The position numbers and the translations under genes were made by a program. The notes beneath the pieces were generated by a model. That model saw nothing but the letters and a program-made list of their open reading frames with translations, did no database searches and was not told the origin of the DNA. A stretch of DNA of 64,000 nucleotides from Acanthosepion esculentum (Eukaryota; Mollusca; Cephalopoda; Sepiida; Sepiidae). The stretch lies in NCBI GenBank assembly GCA_964036315.1, contig OZ038517.1:47910237-47974236 (forward strand), written 5' to 3'. Below are positions 40,026 to 50,399 of the stretch, piece by piece (position 1 is the stretch's first letter; every line of letters starts with the position of its first letter).

Positions 40026-41285
40026 GGTCATCCCATAAGTTCAGTCCGAATTTTGAATAAAGAAAATAAGTGACCAAATGTTACATTTAATTACAGATTC
40101 AATCAACAATGTATTTTCCCTGATTATCTATGACTTCCTTCCATCTATTAACAAGCTTACTAATTCCATTACGGTAAAATTCTTTTGGCTTTGATTCGAA
40201 GAACTCACAAATGTCAGTTTTAACCTCTTCCTGTGTTACAAAAGCGGTTTCTTCCAAATGATTATGTAAGCTACGAAACAAATGGTAGTCTGAAGGAGCA
40301 AGGTCGGGAGAATAAGGTGGATGAGGAATTTTCTCCCAACCAAGTTCTTCGATCTTTTGTGACGTGATTCTTGCTGTGTGTGGTCGTGCATTGTCCTGAT
40401 GAAACATCACCCGTTTTTTTGTTTTTCCTCAAAGCTTGGTTCAAACGCTCTAATTGCTGACTGTATATTTGAGCATTAATTGTTGCATTAGGTGGTAAGA
40501 ATTCAAAGTGGTTTATTCCTTGGCAATCCCACCAGATTGAAAAAAGAACCTTTTGCCCATGAAGTTCCCTTCTCGGCTGTGGTCCTTCCCCTTTACCAAG
40601 CCACTGTCTACGACGCTTAACATTTCGATAAAAGATCCATTTTTCGTCGCCAGTCACAAGTCTATCCAAAAAAGGTGAAACAAGTTGGTGAGAATGGAGA
40701 GAAGTGCAGATGTCAACTCGGGATTTGGGGTTGTTTTCAGACAATTCATGAGGCACCCATTTTCCAAGTTTAGGAACTTTTCCAAGTTGTTGAAGATGAC
40801 GATGAACAGTTGTATGGTTTGAACTGAGAACCACTGCCAATTCCTCAACTGATAAAGCAGGATTTTCTTCAAGGGCTGCTTCAAGAAGCTTTTCATCAAA
40901 CTCAACTGGACGTCCGGTTCGATCTTCATCTTCAAGGGTGAAATCTCCACCTCTGAATTTTGCAAACCATCTTCTGCAAGTTCTTTCATTCACACATTCC
41001 TCTCCATAAACTGAGTGAATGATTCTAGCCGCTTCGGCTGCTCAGTTTCCTTTCTTGAACTCATAAAGCATTATGTGCCTCAAATGATTCTTGGGTACTT
41101 CCATGTTAGCAGGATTTTAATCAAACAAAATTTAATTTTATTGTTCTCTGAAATAATATTTGATCAGTTTAAATGCATCTAAACATAAAAATAATGTTCA
41201 GCTCCATTAGACATTATAAAATACTCTTTAAATTTCGTTCATTTTAACAAAAAGTTAAAATTCGGACAGAACTTATGGGATGACC
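40026..41285 (-). mobile_element. Full-length mariner transposon
   Basis: 1260 bp with terminal inverted repeats of about 30 bp: GGTCATCCCATAAGTTCAGT on the left and the complement of ACTTATGGGATGACC on the right. The right end is followed by TA; the left is preceded by CA, probably a mutated TA. Length and structure fit a complete mariner. Arms are similar but not identical (TCAGTCCGAATTTTGAA versus TCTGTCCGAATTTTAAC). Confidence 0.9.
40099..41104 (-). pseudogene. Mariner transposase, one stop and one frameshift
   Basis: Start ATG at 41104 (MEVPKNHLRHIML), in-frame TGA at 41042-41044, then an open frame from NERTCRRWFAKFRGGDF through the DNA-binding helices (DRTGRPVEFDEKL; SSNHTTVHRHLQQLG) and the first catalytic Asp block (VTGDEKWIFY). 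A length change in an A-run (40414-40425) shifts the frame. The rest continues as MFHQDNARPHTAR (second Asp) and SPDLAPSDYHLFRSL (third Asp, D34D spacing), ending at 40099. About 334 residues, near the family's usual 340-350. All three catalytic Asp are present, so this is a recent casualty. Confidence 0.9.
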
Positions 41286-41340
41286 TAATAAATATAAAAG
41301 TGAACATTGAAGTCAACACTCAGAGACGACGACAGGCCGC

Positions 41341-41376
41341 CTGATGATTGCGTCTAGCATGAAACAGCCTGTCGCC
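41341..41376 (+). ncRNA. Hammerhead ribozyme-like motif
   Basis: CTGATGA (41341-41347), stem II candidate TTGC...GCAT, GAAA, stem III ACA-GCC-TGT, then C at 41373, the expected cleavage base. Stem I pairing (GCC after the site with the bases before CTGATGA) is poor, only two pairs adjacent to the core. Confidence 0.45.
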
Positions 41377-41400
41377 TCTGAGTGTTGACTTCAATGTTCC

Positions 41401-41421
41401 CTTATATATATATATATATAT

Positions 41422-41456
<35 letters not shown>

Positions 41457-41556
41457 TGTCACTTCTTGACAGAAGATCATCTCCGCAACAAATTCCTTTT
41501 TTTTTAACTTTTAGATTTTGAGAGCGCAGATGACTTTTTAAACCAGTCTTACTTTA

Positions 41557-41560
<4 letters not shown>
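41401..41560. repeat. (TA)n, (GA)n and short unassigned sequence
   Basis: TA at 41404-41422, AG at 41424-41450, then unremarkable sequence. Confidence 0.7.
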
Positions 41561-41623
<63 letters not shown>

Positions 41624-41649
41624 ATGTGTGTATTACCCATCGCACCCTG

Positions 41650-41696
<47 letters not shown>

Positions 41697-41719
41697 ATGT
41701 GTGTATTACCCATCGCACC

Positions 41720-41760
<41 letters not shown>

Positions 41761-41782
41761 TGTGTGTGTTACCCATCGCACC

Positions 41783-41840
<58 letters not shown>

Positions 41841-41877
41841 GCGTGTGTCTGTGTGTATGTGTATTACCCATGGCACC

Positions 41878-41945
<68 letters not shown>
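41561..41945. repeat. Composite array: (TA)n-(TG)n-transposon end
   Basis: Four times over, a TA run is followed by TG-rich sequence and TTACCCATCGCACCCT, the terminal sequence of the Tc1/mariner at 31345 and 22616 (at about 41634, 41706, 41769 and 41866). One unit has a TC run inserted (41784-41817). Poly-Tyr-Ile/Cys-Val frames are artefacts. Confidence 0.9.
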
Positions 41946-41947
<2 letters not shown>

Positions 41948-42330
41948 TACTTCCTTCAGTTTTTGTTTTTCCCCCCAAGCAAAGTGATATTACCACTAGG
42001 AGACAGTAGGTAGATCGTTGGTAGTTTTTTAGCGAATTTAATTTTGTCTATGACCTCTTGCTTCCAGATGCAGGCGAACCTAGTGAAAGAACACTGCCGC
42101 TGGGGCGCGTTCGCTTTTCTTTGTCTGTTGACTTTTGAACTCTCTCACGCATGCGCGTACACGCACGTTCTATCACGTTCACACGTACACACACACACGA
42201 AAAAGCAAGCACATACACAGAGCTAGTGTCACTGTTTTGACCTTTCATTTCAATTGTGTGCATATGCAATCATACGTGCATGTAGTTATCGCTTTTTTTA
42301 AATACCTTGTTTTGCGTTTTTGTATCCACG
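41946..42330. other. LINE-B end scrap and unassigned sequence
   Basis: 41972-42003 (CCCCCAAGCAAAGTGATATT) resembles an inverted LINE-B 3' end. The rest is CA-rich around 42150-42210 with no gene. Confidence 0.45.
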
Positions 42331-42745
42331 TTGGTTTTACGGCATATCAACCTCAATGGGTTATTTAATGCCGACAATTCTTTTTGTTTGCTGGCAATTT
42401 TTTTTTTTCAGATTAAAATATAGTACGTAATATTTTTTTCTAAAAATGTATTGCTGGTTAAAAAAACTTTTTTTTCAAATTATTTCTGGTATATATTAAA
42501 ACCTATTTTTACACTTTCATAGTCTTTTGACCCCAGTTTGTGTGTCAACGATTTGCCCACAGCTGGGACCCTAACAGGTGCTACCACGCCGGGTCAGGGT
42601 GGACTTGGGAACATCAGCAATTAAGAGGTGGTTCCACGCTCCTCAAAACCTCCTGATCAGAGGCCTTGCTGCTGGATGTAGTTTATCGTCTTACCAAGGA
42701 CGCGGATGTAGTTTATACTAATACCCAGGACGGTTGTATCCAGGA
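42331..42745 (+). repeat. Repeat D
   Basis: TTTTACGGCATATCAACCTC, a short T-rich internal array, then GCTGGGACCCTAACAGGTGC, AATTAAGAGGTGGTTCCACG and GCGGATGTAGTTTATA. Close to 33990-34530 with a shorter internal array. Confidence 0.75.
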
Positions 42746-43024
42746 GAAATATGATGCCAGTCGGTCACGAATATGTTACGGGATTCTATAATGTCTCGAT
42801 AATATTTTTGGCCTCCAGGAACATTTGCCATGCAAACAATATTGTCAGATTCATGAGTGTCCGGGTGAAAATAAAATACACTACCAATTGGTTAAGTAAT
42901 AACACTTGTATCCCTAAAACCATTATTATTTCAAAAAGAAAAAAAATGAAGAAATTTAACAATCTGAAAATATTTCTGCCTTTAAATAACCTGCAAAGGG
43001 TCGATAAACCGTAAAAAACGAATC

Positions 43025-44275
43025 AATCAATTGTCGCTGGGTTCGTTATATTCACTTATGCACAAATACCCTTGGGAAAAGTATGAATCCACCTTTTCTC
43101 CCTAGCTATGGGTTAATTAATGAGACTTGCCTCAATATACTATTATTATCTAAAAAAAATTCCTAAAACCTAAAAATATTTTCTGGCTTTAAAAAACCTG
43201 CAAAGAGTTGATAAGCCACGGAAAATGAATCAATCAATCAAATACTGATTAGCTACACAGGTACGTCTTCTAGATTTATTTACCTTCCCTGGATTAGGAA
43301 TATGTAGAAACTATTGTGGCCATAAAGTAGGGGATCAGTTTATATATTGATTGTATTATAGAATTGATCCCCCACTTTATATCCACATTATAATTTCTTG
43401 TTTGTTTATCAAATTCTGATTAGGTATGAATCCGCCTCTTCTCCCCCCACGCAGCTATGGGTTAATTAATATGACTTCTATTATTAAATCATTATCTCAG
43501 AAAAAAATATTCTTGCTATCTAAAAATATTTTCTGGCTTTAAATAACCTGCAAAGAGTTGATAAGCCACCGAGAATGAATGAATCAATCAAATACTGATC
43601 AGCTACACAGGTACGTCTTCTTGATTTATTTGCGTTCCCTGGATTAGGAATATGTAGAAACTACTGTGGCCATAAAGTAGGGGATCAGTTTATATATTGA
43701 TTGTATTATAGAATTGACCCCCCCCACTTTATATCCACATTGTAATTTTTTTTGTTTATTCGTCAGATTCTGATTAAGTATGAATCCACTTCTTATTAGC
43801 TGTAGGTTAATTAGTAAGACAGAAAACATTATCTAAAAAAAAAAAAAATGAAATTCTTAAAATCTAAAAATATTTTCTGGCTTTAAATAACCTGCAAAGA
43901 GTTGATAAGCCATAAAAAATGAATGAATCAATCAAATACTGATTAGCTACACAGGTATGTCTTCTAGATTTATTTACCTTCCCTGGATTAGGAATATGTA
44001 GAAATTACTGTGGCCATAAAGTAGGGGATCAGTTTATATATTGATCATATTATAGAATTGATCCCCCACTCTATATCCACATTATAATTTTGTTTGTTTA
44101 TTCATCAGATTCTGATTAGGTATGAATCCACTTCTTATTAGCTGTAGGTTAATTAGTAAGACTGAAAACATTATCTAAAAAAAAGAAAAAAATGAAATTC
44201 TTAAAATCTAAAAATATTTCTTGGCTTTAAATAACCTGCAAAGGGTTGATAATCCGGAGAAAAACAAATCAATCA
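43025..44275. repeat. SINE-tail array, about 345-bp unit with internal palindrome
   Basis: The SINE tail (AAAATATTTTCTGGCTTTAA, AGAGTTGATAAGCCAC, then ATGAATCCACTTCTTATTAG) alternates with AAAGTAGGGGATCAGTTTAT...GATCCCCCACTTTAT, a 54-bp inverted repeat. The marker GTAGGGGATCAG lies at 43327, 43677 and 44021 (spacing about 350 and 344). Three full units plus partial ends. Confidence 0.85.
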
Positions 44276-44424
44276 ATTTTACCTGTAAACATATTCTACC
44301 TTTTTTTGCCAATTTTTGCAGTCTCGGTCCTGAATAATTTGGAGAAGTTCCAAAATTCTACATCTGAAATTTTCAAGTTTTCAGATGAAACATTTCGGTT
44401 TTCTGAATATAAAGAAAATTCCTC

Positions 44425-44560
44425 AAGGACACATGGCCCAGTGGATAAAGGCGTTGGTTAGATCCAGTGACAGGACCCAAAGAGTGTGAGTTCAATACCC
44501 GGTTAAGGCATTGGAGAACTTGGAGAGGGGAATTAACAGGAGATAACTGATTACTGACAT
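44425..44560 (+). repeat. tRNA-like SINE head before the 107-bp array
   Basis: CCCAGTGGATAAAGGCGTTG (box A) and GTGTGAGTTCAATACCCGG (box B), then AATTAACAGGAGATAACTGA. The same sequence, with a deletion, lies at 60855-60945 upstream of another PLE tail. Confidence 0.65.
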
Positions 44561-44569
44561 CCATTAAAC

Positions 44570-45715
44570 ATGGAACGTGGAACTAGAACAGTCTACCCCA
44601 GTGAGCGAAATAAGGGGTTCAGTTCGATATTCCGACCACCTGAAGAAGGCCGGAGCGTGCAACGGCCGAAACGTTCTAATAAATATGGCGACAAAGATGA
44701 GGACAATAGTCTGAATAATGTAAATAGTGTACATAATACCTCATCTCAGAAATATAGACAGATACTGAAAGGCTGAAACGTTGTAATAAATATGGCAACA
44801 AAGATGAGGACAATAGTCTGAATAATGTAAATAGTGTACATAATACCTCATCTCAGAAATATAGATAGATACTGAAGGGCCGAAACGTTGTAATAAATAT
44901 GGCGACAAAGATGAGGACAATAGTCTGAATAATGTAAATAGTGTACATAATACCTCATCTCAGAAATATAGACAGATACTAAAGGGCTGAAACGTTGTAA
45001 TAAATATGGCGACAAAGATGAGGACAATAGTCTGAATAATGTAAATAGTGTACATAATACCTCATCTCAGAAATATAGACAGATACTGAAAGGCTGAAAC
45101 GTTGTGATAAATATGGCAACAAAGATGAGGACAATAGTCCGAATAATGTAAATAGTGTACATAATACTTCATCTCAGAAATATAGACAGATACTGAAAGG
45201 CAGAAACGTTGTAATAAATATGGCGACAATGATGAGGACAGTAGTCCGAATAATGTAAATAGTGTACATAATACCTCATCTCAGAAATATAGACAGATAC
45301 TGAAAGGCCGAAATATTGTAATAAATATGGCAACAAAGACAATAGTCCGAATAATGTAAATAGTGTACATAATACCTCATCTCAGAAACATAGACAGATA
45401 CTGAAAGGCTGAAACGTTGTGATAAATATGGCGACAAAGATGAGGACAGTAGTCCGAATAATGTAAATAGTGTACATAATACCTCATCTCAGAAATATAG
45501 ATACTGAAGGGCCGAAACGTTGTAATAAATATGGCGACAAAGATGAGGACAGTAGTCCGAATAATGTAAATAATGTACATAATACCTCATCTCAGAAATA
45601 TAGATAGATACTGAAGGGGCGAAACGTTGTAATAAATATGACGACAATGATGAGGACAGTAGTCCGAATAATGTACATAATACCTCATCTCAGAAATATA
45701 GACAGATACTAGAGA
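44570..45715 (+). repeat. 107-bp PLE-tail tandem array, about 10 copies
   Basis: The first unit is complete: GGAACGTGGAACTAG, GGGTTCAGTTCGATATTC, CTGAAGA (44640-44646), the GGCCG/CGGCC stem, GAAAC (44668-44672) and the tail. Each later unit keeps the tail (GATGAGGACAATAGTC, TACATAATACCTCATCTCAG) but the stem is collapsed to CTGAAGGGCCGAAACG or CTGAAAGGCTGAAACG. The GGACAATAGT marker repeats every 107 bp (44701, 44808, 44915, 45022, ...). Small deletions near 45330 and 45660 shorten two units. Confidence 0.92.
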
Positions 45716-46300
45716 AACTACCAATTTAAACAAGATTTTTATGAGAACTTTTGGCGTGTAACATTGTAATGAGTGAATGATCCTAAATCCTTCCACATAC
45801 TGAATTCTAACGTTTCCTGCTTTTTTTTCTTTCAGGTAAGTGAATCTTTATCACATGGATATCTGATATAGGCAGTCCTGTTCCGTAAGGAAGTATCTAA
45901 TTCCAGGTGAGTTCTGTGACCTTTTCCTTATCTTTTTTTAGACATTTAGTTTCGATCCACTTGCCAAGCGGAAGAAAAGTGTTCAGCGAATCATGATAAT
46001 TATTCAGCATTTCCTCTTTTCCATTCTGCTTCAGTTACATCTTTGAGCACGATCTTTTCACTTCACCCAGTCAGCAAAAACAGTAATTGGGTCGATGAAG
46101 GACATTGTAATGACGGCATATCCAAAGAAACAAATAACTTCAAGAGATTTAGGCAAATTTACCAGTGACTGGAAATTGATTTCTTTTATTAACATTACTC
46201 CCGCAAATGATAAATTAGCGTCCGATTATGACACATGTTCCTTATTCAACGTGCAATGAAGAATGCTTGTTACTCGTCTGCATCAGATGTTTAGTAATAA
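45716..46300. other. No recognisable feature
   Basis: Mixed AT-rich sequence without motifs or tandem structure. Confidence 0.45.
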
Positions 46301-46339
46301 GAAGACATTGTATTGTATTGACTACGATGATATGACTTT

Positions 46340-48005
46340 TATTTTTAAAACACAATTTGCAATGAGGAATATTTGCCTGATACTTAAAAATAGCCTAACT
46401 TCATCGCGACAACATTGATAATTTACAAACAATGAAGTCTTTGTCGGTTTTTAAAAACCCAGACTATTTATAATGAGTATATTTGCCCCACATTTGACCC
46501 AGATGCTTAAAAATAAACTAACTTTATTATTCCAACCATATTGGCAGAAAGAAGAAAGTTTGTCCTTTTCGTAAACTTGGACAATTTGTAATTTGGAATG
46601 TTTGTGAGAAGTTTAGTTATCAGGTAACTTTATTATATTGGCATTGATGATTTCAAATAAAGACTTCACCTTTTTTTGAACTCAATTTGTAATTTGGAAT
46701 GTTTGCCTATTATTTAATGTTGGTACTTAGAAAAAGGCTAACTTCATCCCAACAGCATTGATAATTTCAAATAAGAAAACCTTACCCTTTTTCTTAAATC
46801 CAGACAATTTGTGATGAAGAAGGTTTGTTCCATATCTAACACAAATACTTAAATATAAGCTAATTTCATCACAACATTAATGGTCTTATAAAAATGGAGC
46901 CTTCTCCTTTGTTTTGAAAGCAAACAATTTATAATGAGGTTGTTTGTCTCTCGTTGGCCCGAATACTTAAAAATAAAATAAATTCATCCCAACAACATTG
47001 ACAATTTGAAATAAATAAGTCGTGTCCTTTTTGTATAATCAGGCAACTTGATTTGTATTTTGGAATATTTGCCAAGCGTTTGAATCAGATGACTAACAAT
47101 AAGGTAATTTTATTGTAGTGATCTTGATGATTTCAAATATTTTTTAACTCAATTTGTGATGAGGAATATTTGTCTTTTGTTTAGTCCTGACACTTATAAA
47201 TAATCTAGCTTTATACCAACAATGTCGATGACTTAAAATAAGAAACGCTAGTAGCTTTTATAAAACTGACACAATTTTGGATGAGGAATGCTTGTCCATT
47301 GATGCATGTACAATTTACAGTTTTTTTTTAGAAGTAAAGTAATTGATCCAATCGATATTGATGATTTAAAATAAGAAAGCTATCTCCTGTATTTTCAAAC
47401 TATCAGCGTCAACATTGACAATTTAAGATTAGAAAGCTATCTCCTGTATTTTTAAACTAGGGCAATTTGTGATAAGGAATGTTTGTCCATTTCTGGACAC
47501 AGGTAATTAGAAATAAGATAATTTGACTGTCAGCGTCAACATTGACAATTTAAGATTAGAAAACTATCTCCTGTATTTTTAAACTAGGGCAATTTGTGAT
47601 AAGGAATGTTTGTCCATTTCTGGACACAGGTAATTAGAAATAAGATAATTTGACTGTCAGCGTCAACATTGACAATTTAAGATTAGAAAGCTATCTCCTG
47701 TATTTTTAAACTAGGGCAATTTGTGATAAGGAATGTTTGTCCATTTCTGGACACAGGTAATTAGAAATAAGATAATTTGACTGTCAGCGTCAACATTGAC
47801 AATTTAAGATTAGAAAGCTATCTCCTGTATTTTTAAACTAGGGCAATTTGTGATAAGGAATGTTTGTCCATTTCTGGACACAGGTAATTAGAAATAAGAT
47901 AATTTGACTGTCAGCGTCAACATTGACAATTTGACATTAGAAAGTTTTGTTCTTTTCATAACCTCGGACAATTTTTAATGAGGAGACCTTGTCTGTCGTT
48001 TGACC
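46340..48005. repeat. 127-bp tandem array: uniform core in degenerate flanks
   Basis: Core units at 47525, 47652, 47779 and 47906 (GACTGTCAGCGTC marker) are spaced exactly 127 bp and are almost identical. To the left, from 46340, ten or so diverged units of 105-125 bp keep ATTTGTGATGAGGAATGTTTG and AACATTGATGATTT-like blocks. One diverged unit lies to the right. No coding potential. Confidence 0.88.
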
Positions 48006-48039
48006 CAGCTTCTTCAGAATCAAATAATTTTATGCCAAC

Positions 48040-48180
48040 AACATTACTCTTCTTCTGTGTGCCGTAAACCTTCAGGGTGTTGACGATCATAACTCTCCAC
48101 AATTTCCTCTCCTTTCTAACTCTTATTTAATTTTTTCTTTTAGCTACTCCTCCTTAACCATATTCTGCCATCTTTCTACA
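48040..48180 (-). repeat. LINE-A 3' end fragment
   Basis: TTCTTCTGTGTGCCG, GACGATCATAACTCTCCAC and following sequence match the reverse of the LINE-A end. Confidence 0.6.
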
Positions 48181-48182
48181 CA

Positions 48183-48618
48183 ATCTTGTTGTAACAGAGA
48201 GAGGTTGCGGCACACACCCACATGAATGCACACACGCAAATATAACGTTTATTGATTGAAAATGGAAAACACGATCTTCCGTGAAGTTACAAACTGTGTC
48301 AGCGCTATTAATAGGAAAGAATCTAGAACAATGATATATGAAACCTAAGACGGCTAATGGATAGAGAGTGGATTTCAAATCGGGTTGGCGAAGACTTGTT
48401 TAATAGGAAAGAATCTAGAAAAAGATTTGAAATCCACTCTTTATCCATTAGCCGTCTTAGGTTTCATATATCATTGTTCTAGATTCTTTCTTATTAATAG
48501 CGCTGACACAGTGTGTAACTTCACGGAAGATCGTGTTTTCTATTTTCAATCAATAAACGTTATATTTGCGTGTGTGCTTTCATGTGGGTTTGTGCCGCAA
48601 CCTCTCTCTGTTACAATG
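48183..48618. repeat. Palindrome 5: long inverted repeat
   Basis: Arms of about 190 bp (left 48187-48378, right about 48423-48616), about 95 percent identical by eye, separated by about 45 bp that itself repeats AATAGGAAAGAATCTAGAA. Outer ends read TGTAACAGAGAGAGGTTGCG. Overlapping frames on the two strands encode nearly the same peptide because of the symmetry and are not genes. Confidence 0.88.
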
Positions 48619-48619
48619 T

Positions 48620-48940
48620 TACATAAATTATGTTCCCTTTTCCATTCACTATGTCCTGTGAGTATCAAATTTTCTAAGTTCTCTTTCCTCATTATGTACC
48701 ATAGAAATTTCAACTGTCTCTTCCTGATGTTAAGTATAAGTATGCTTTTTGTTTCCATTTTCTCTAAAACTTTGACGTTGCTTGCCCTTTTCCGTCGATG
48801 GTATCAAATTTTCCAAGCCCTTCTTCCTGCCGTAGACATTTCAACTGTCTCTTCATTATGTTAAGTATAAGTGTCCTTTTTGCTTTCATTTTGTCATTGG
48901 TCAGATGTCTGGTCTGTGGTATTCTCAGCATCATTCTGTA
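48620..48940 (-). pseudogene. LINE-A C-terminal sequence beside the 105-bp array
   Basis: The minus strand reads METKSILILNIRKRQLKFLW, IMRKENLENLILTGHSEWKR and, before it, MLRIPQTRHLTNDKMKAKRT. These follow the array in the order expected of LINE-A, so the array sits inside a LINE-A copy. An extra partial duplication (two RKRQLK blocks) is present. Confidence 0.75.
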
Positions 48941-49985
48941 GAACCAGATTTCTATTGCTTCAAGTCTCTTCTTCATCTGTGAGGAAATTGTCCAGCATTC
49001 GCTGCCATATAGAAGGACAGATATTACGTAACAGTTCAGTACTCTTTTCTTTGTTTCTATTGCTTCAAGTCTTTTCTTCATTTGCGAGGAAATTGTCCAG
49101 CATTCACTGCCATATAGGAGGACTGATATTATGTAACAGTTCAGTACTCTTTTCTTTCTTTCTGTTGCTTCAAGTCTCTTCTTCATCTGTGAGGAGATTG
49201 TCCAGCATTCACTGCCATATAGGAGGACTGATATTACATAACAGTTCAGTACTCTTTTCATTGTTTCTCTTGCTTCAAGTCTCTTCTTCATCTGTGAGGA
49301 GATTGTCCAGCATTCACTGCCATATAGGAGGACTGATATTATGTAACAGTTCAGTACTCTTTTCTTTGTTTCTATTGCTTCAAGTCTTTTCTTCATTTGC
49401 GAGGAAAATTGTCCAGCATTCACTGCCATATAGGAGGACTGATATTATGTAACAGTTCAGTACTCTTTTCTTTGTTTCTGTTGCTTCAAGTCTTTTCTTC
49501 ATCTGTGAGGAGATTGTCCAGCATTCACTGCCATATAGGAGGACTGATATTATGTAACAGTTCAGTACTCTTTTCCTTGTTTCTGTTGCTTCAAGTCTCT
49601 TCTTCATCTTTGAGGAGATTGTTCAGCATTCACTGCCATATAGGGGGACTGATATTATGTAACTGTTCAGTACTCTTTTCTTTGTTTCTGTTGCTTCAAG
49701 TCTCTTCTTCATCTTTGAGGAGATTGTTCAGCATTCACTGCCATATAGGGGGACTGATATTATGTAACAGTTCAGTACTCTTTTCCTTGTTTCTGTTGCT
49801 TCAAGTCTCTTCTTCATATTTGAGGAGATTATCAGCATTCACTGCCATATAGGGGGACTAATATTACATAACAGTTCAGTACACTTTTCTTTGTTTCTGT
49901 TGCTTCATGTCTCTTCATCTTTTAGGTGATTGTCCAGCATTCTCTAGCATAAAAGTGGGCTGATATCACGTAGCAGTTCAGTACT
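48940..49985 (-). repeat. In-frame 105-bp array of LINE-A RT sequence, about 10 copies
   Basis: Each unit encodes 35 residues: KKRVLNCYVISVLLYGSECW, TISSQMKKRLEATET. Unit starts step by exactly 105 bp (TCCAGCATTC at 48991, 49096, 49201, 49306). One base is gained near 49405, after which the step continues. A 221-codon frame (49429-48764) and a 75-codon frame (49607-49380) result. The right-hand units (49620-49930) carry TTTGAGGAG and TTCAGC variants and are older. A normal LINE-A has this block once. Confidence 0.93.
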
Positions 49986-49999
49986 CTTACTGTTGCTTC

Positions 50000-50145
50000 A
50001 AAGGAAAGAGGGCTTGGAAAATCTGATACTCATGAGACAGACAGTGGAAGACAATGCATAATATACGTAATGAGCTTGAGTAAATGGATGGCGGAACTAG
50101 GCTTAGGAGAAATAACAGAAAGACAAAATTTATTAAGAGCTCAGT
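50000..50145 (+). pseudogene. LINE-A 3' coding fragment, opposite orientation
   Basis: The plus strand reads ERGLGKSDTHETDSGRQCI, SLSKWMAELGLGEITERQN and LLRAQ, the segment just before the WRAMIAY end. Confidence 0.7.
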
Positions 50146-50399
50146 TTTCTTCCAGTATAGGTTCTGGATTATTCTAATAGCCTTCGCAAATATGTCAAGG
50201 TTATCAACAGTTGCAACAGTTCTTTATCAAATGGGTTTGTGTAATCTATAAAAAAATAGGTATCCACCCTGTATATGGCTCTCTCCGATATCATTCTGAG
50301 CATAAATATATCAGTAATATATTTTGAGCAAATGTTATAATAATATGGTACAAGCATGGTATTCTATATTAGTATGGTATGCCATGGGTAGAACACAAT

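Larger units (their letters stand above)
39957..41400. mobile_element. Palindrome-2-family element split by a mariner
   Basis: 39957-40023 is the complement of the family's outer flank (GTGCTATATTTATAGGATAA, ATAGAGTGTATGTAAAT). 41288-41400 holds the foldback with AAGTGAACATTGAAGTCAAC and CTGATGA. The mariner (40026-41285) sits between them, in the ATTTACATACAC-type flank, and so is younger than this element. Confidence 0.8.

Noticed and set aside
41608..42013. Three overlapping Cys/Val/Tyr/Ile frames of 125-133 codons
   Set aside because: Three frames of the same TA/TG composite microsatellite are open at once, so openness is compositional.
47400..47930. CRISPR-like direct repeats
   Set aside because: Units are contiguous 127-bp tandem copies with no unique spacers, in animal DNA.
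48154..48864. Frames on both strands sharing the peptide STLYPLAVLGFIYHCSRFF
   Set aside because: The identical peptide on opposite strands is a consequence of palindrome 5.
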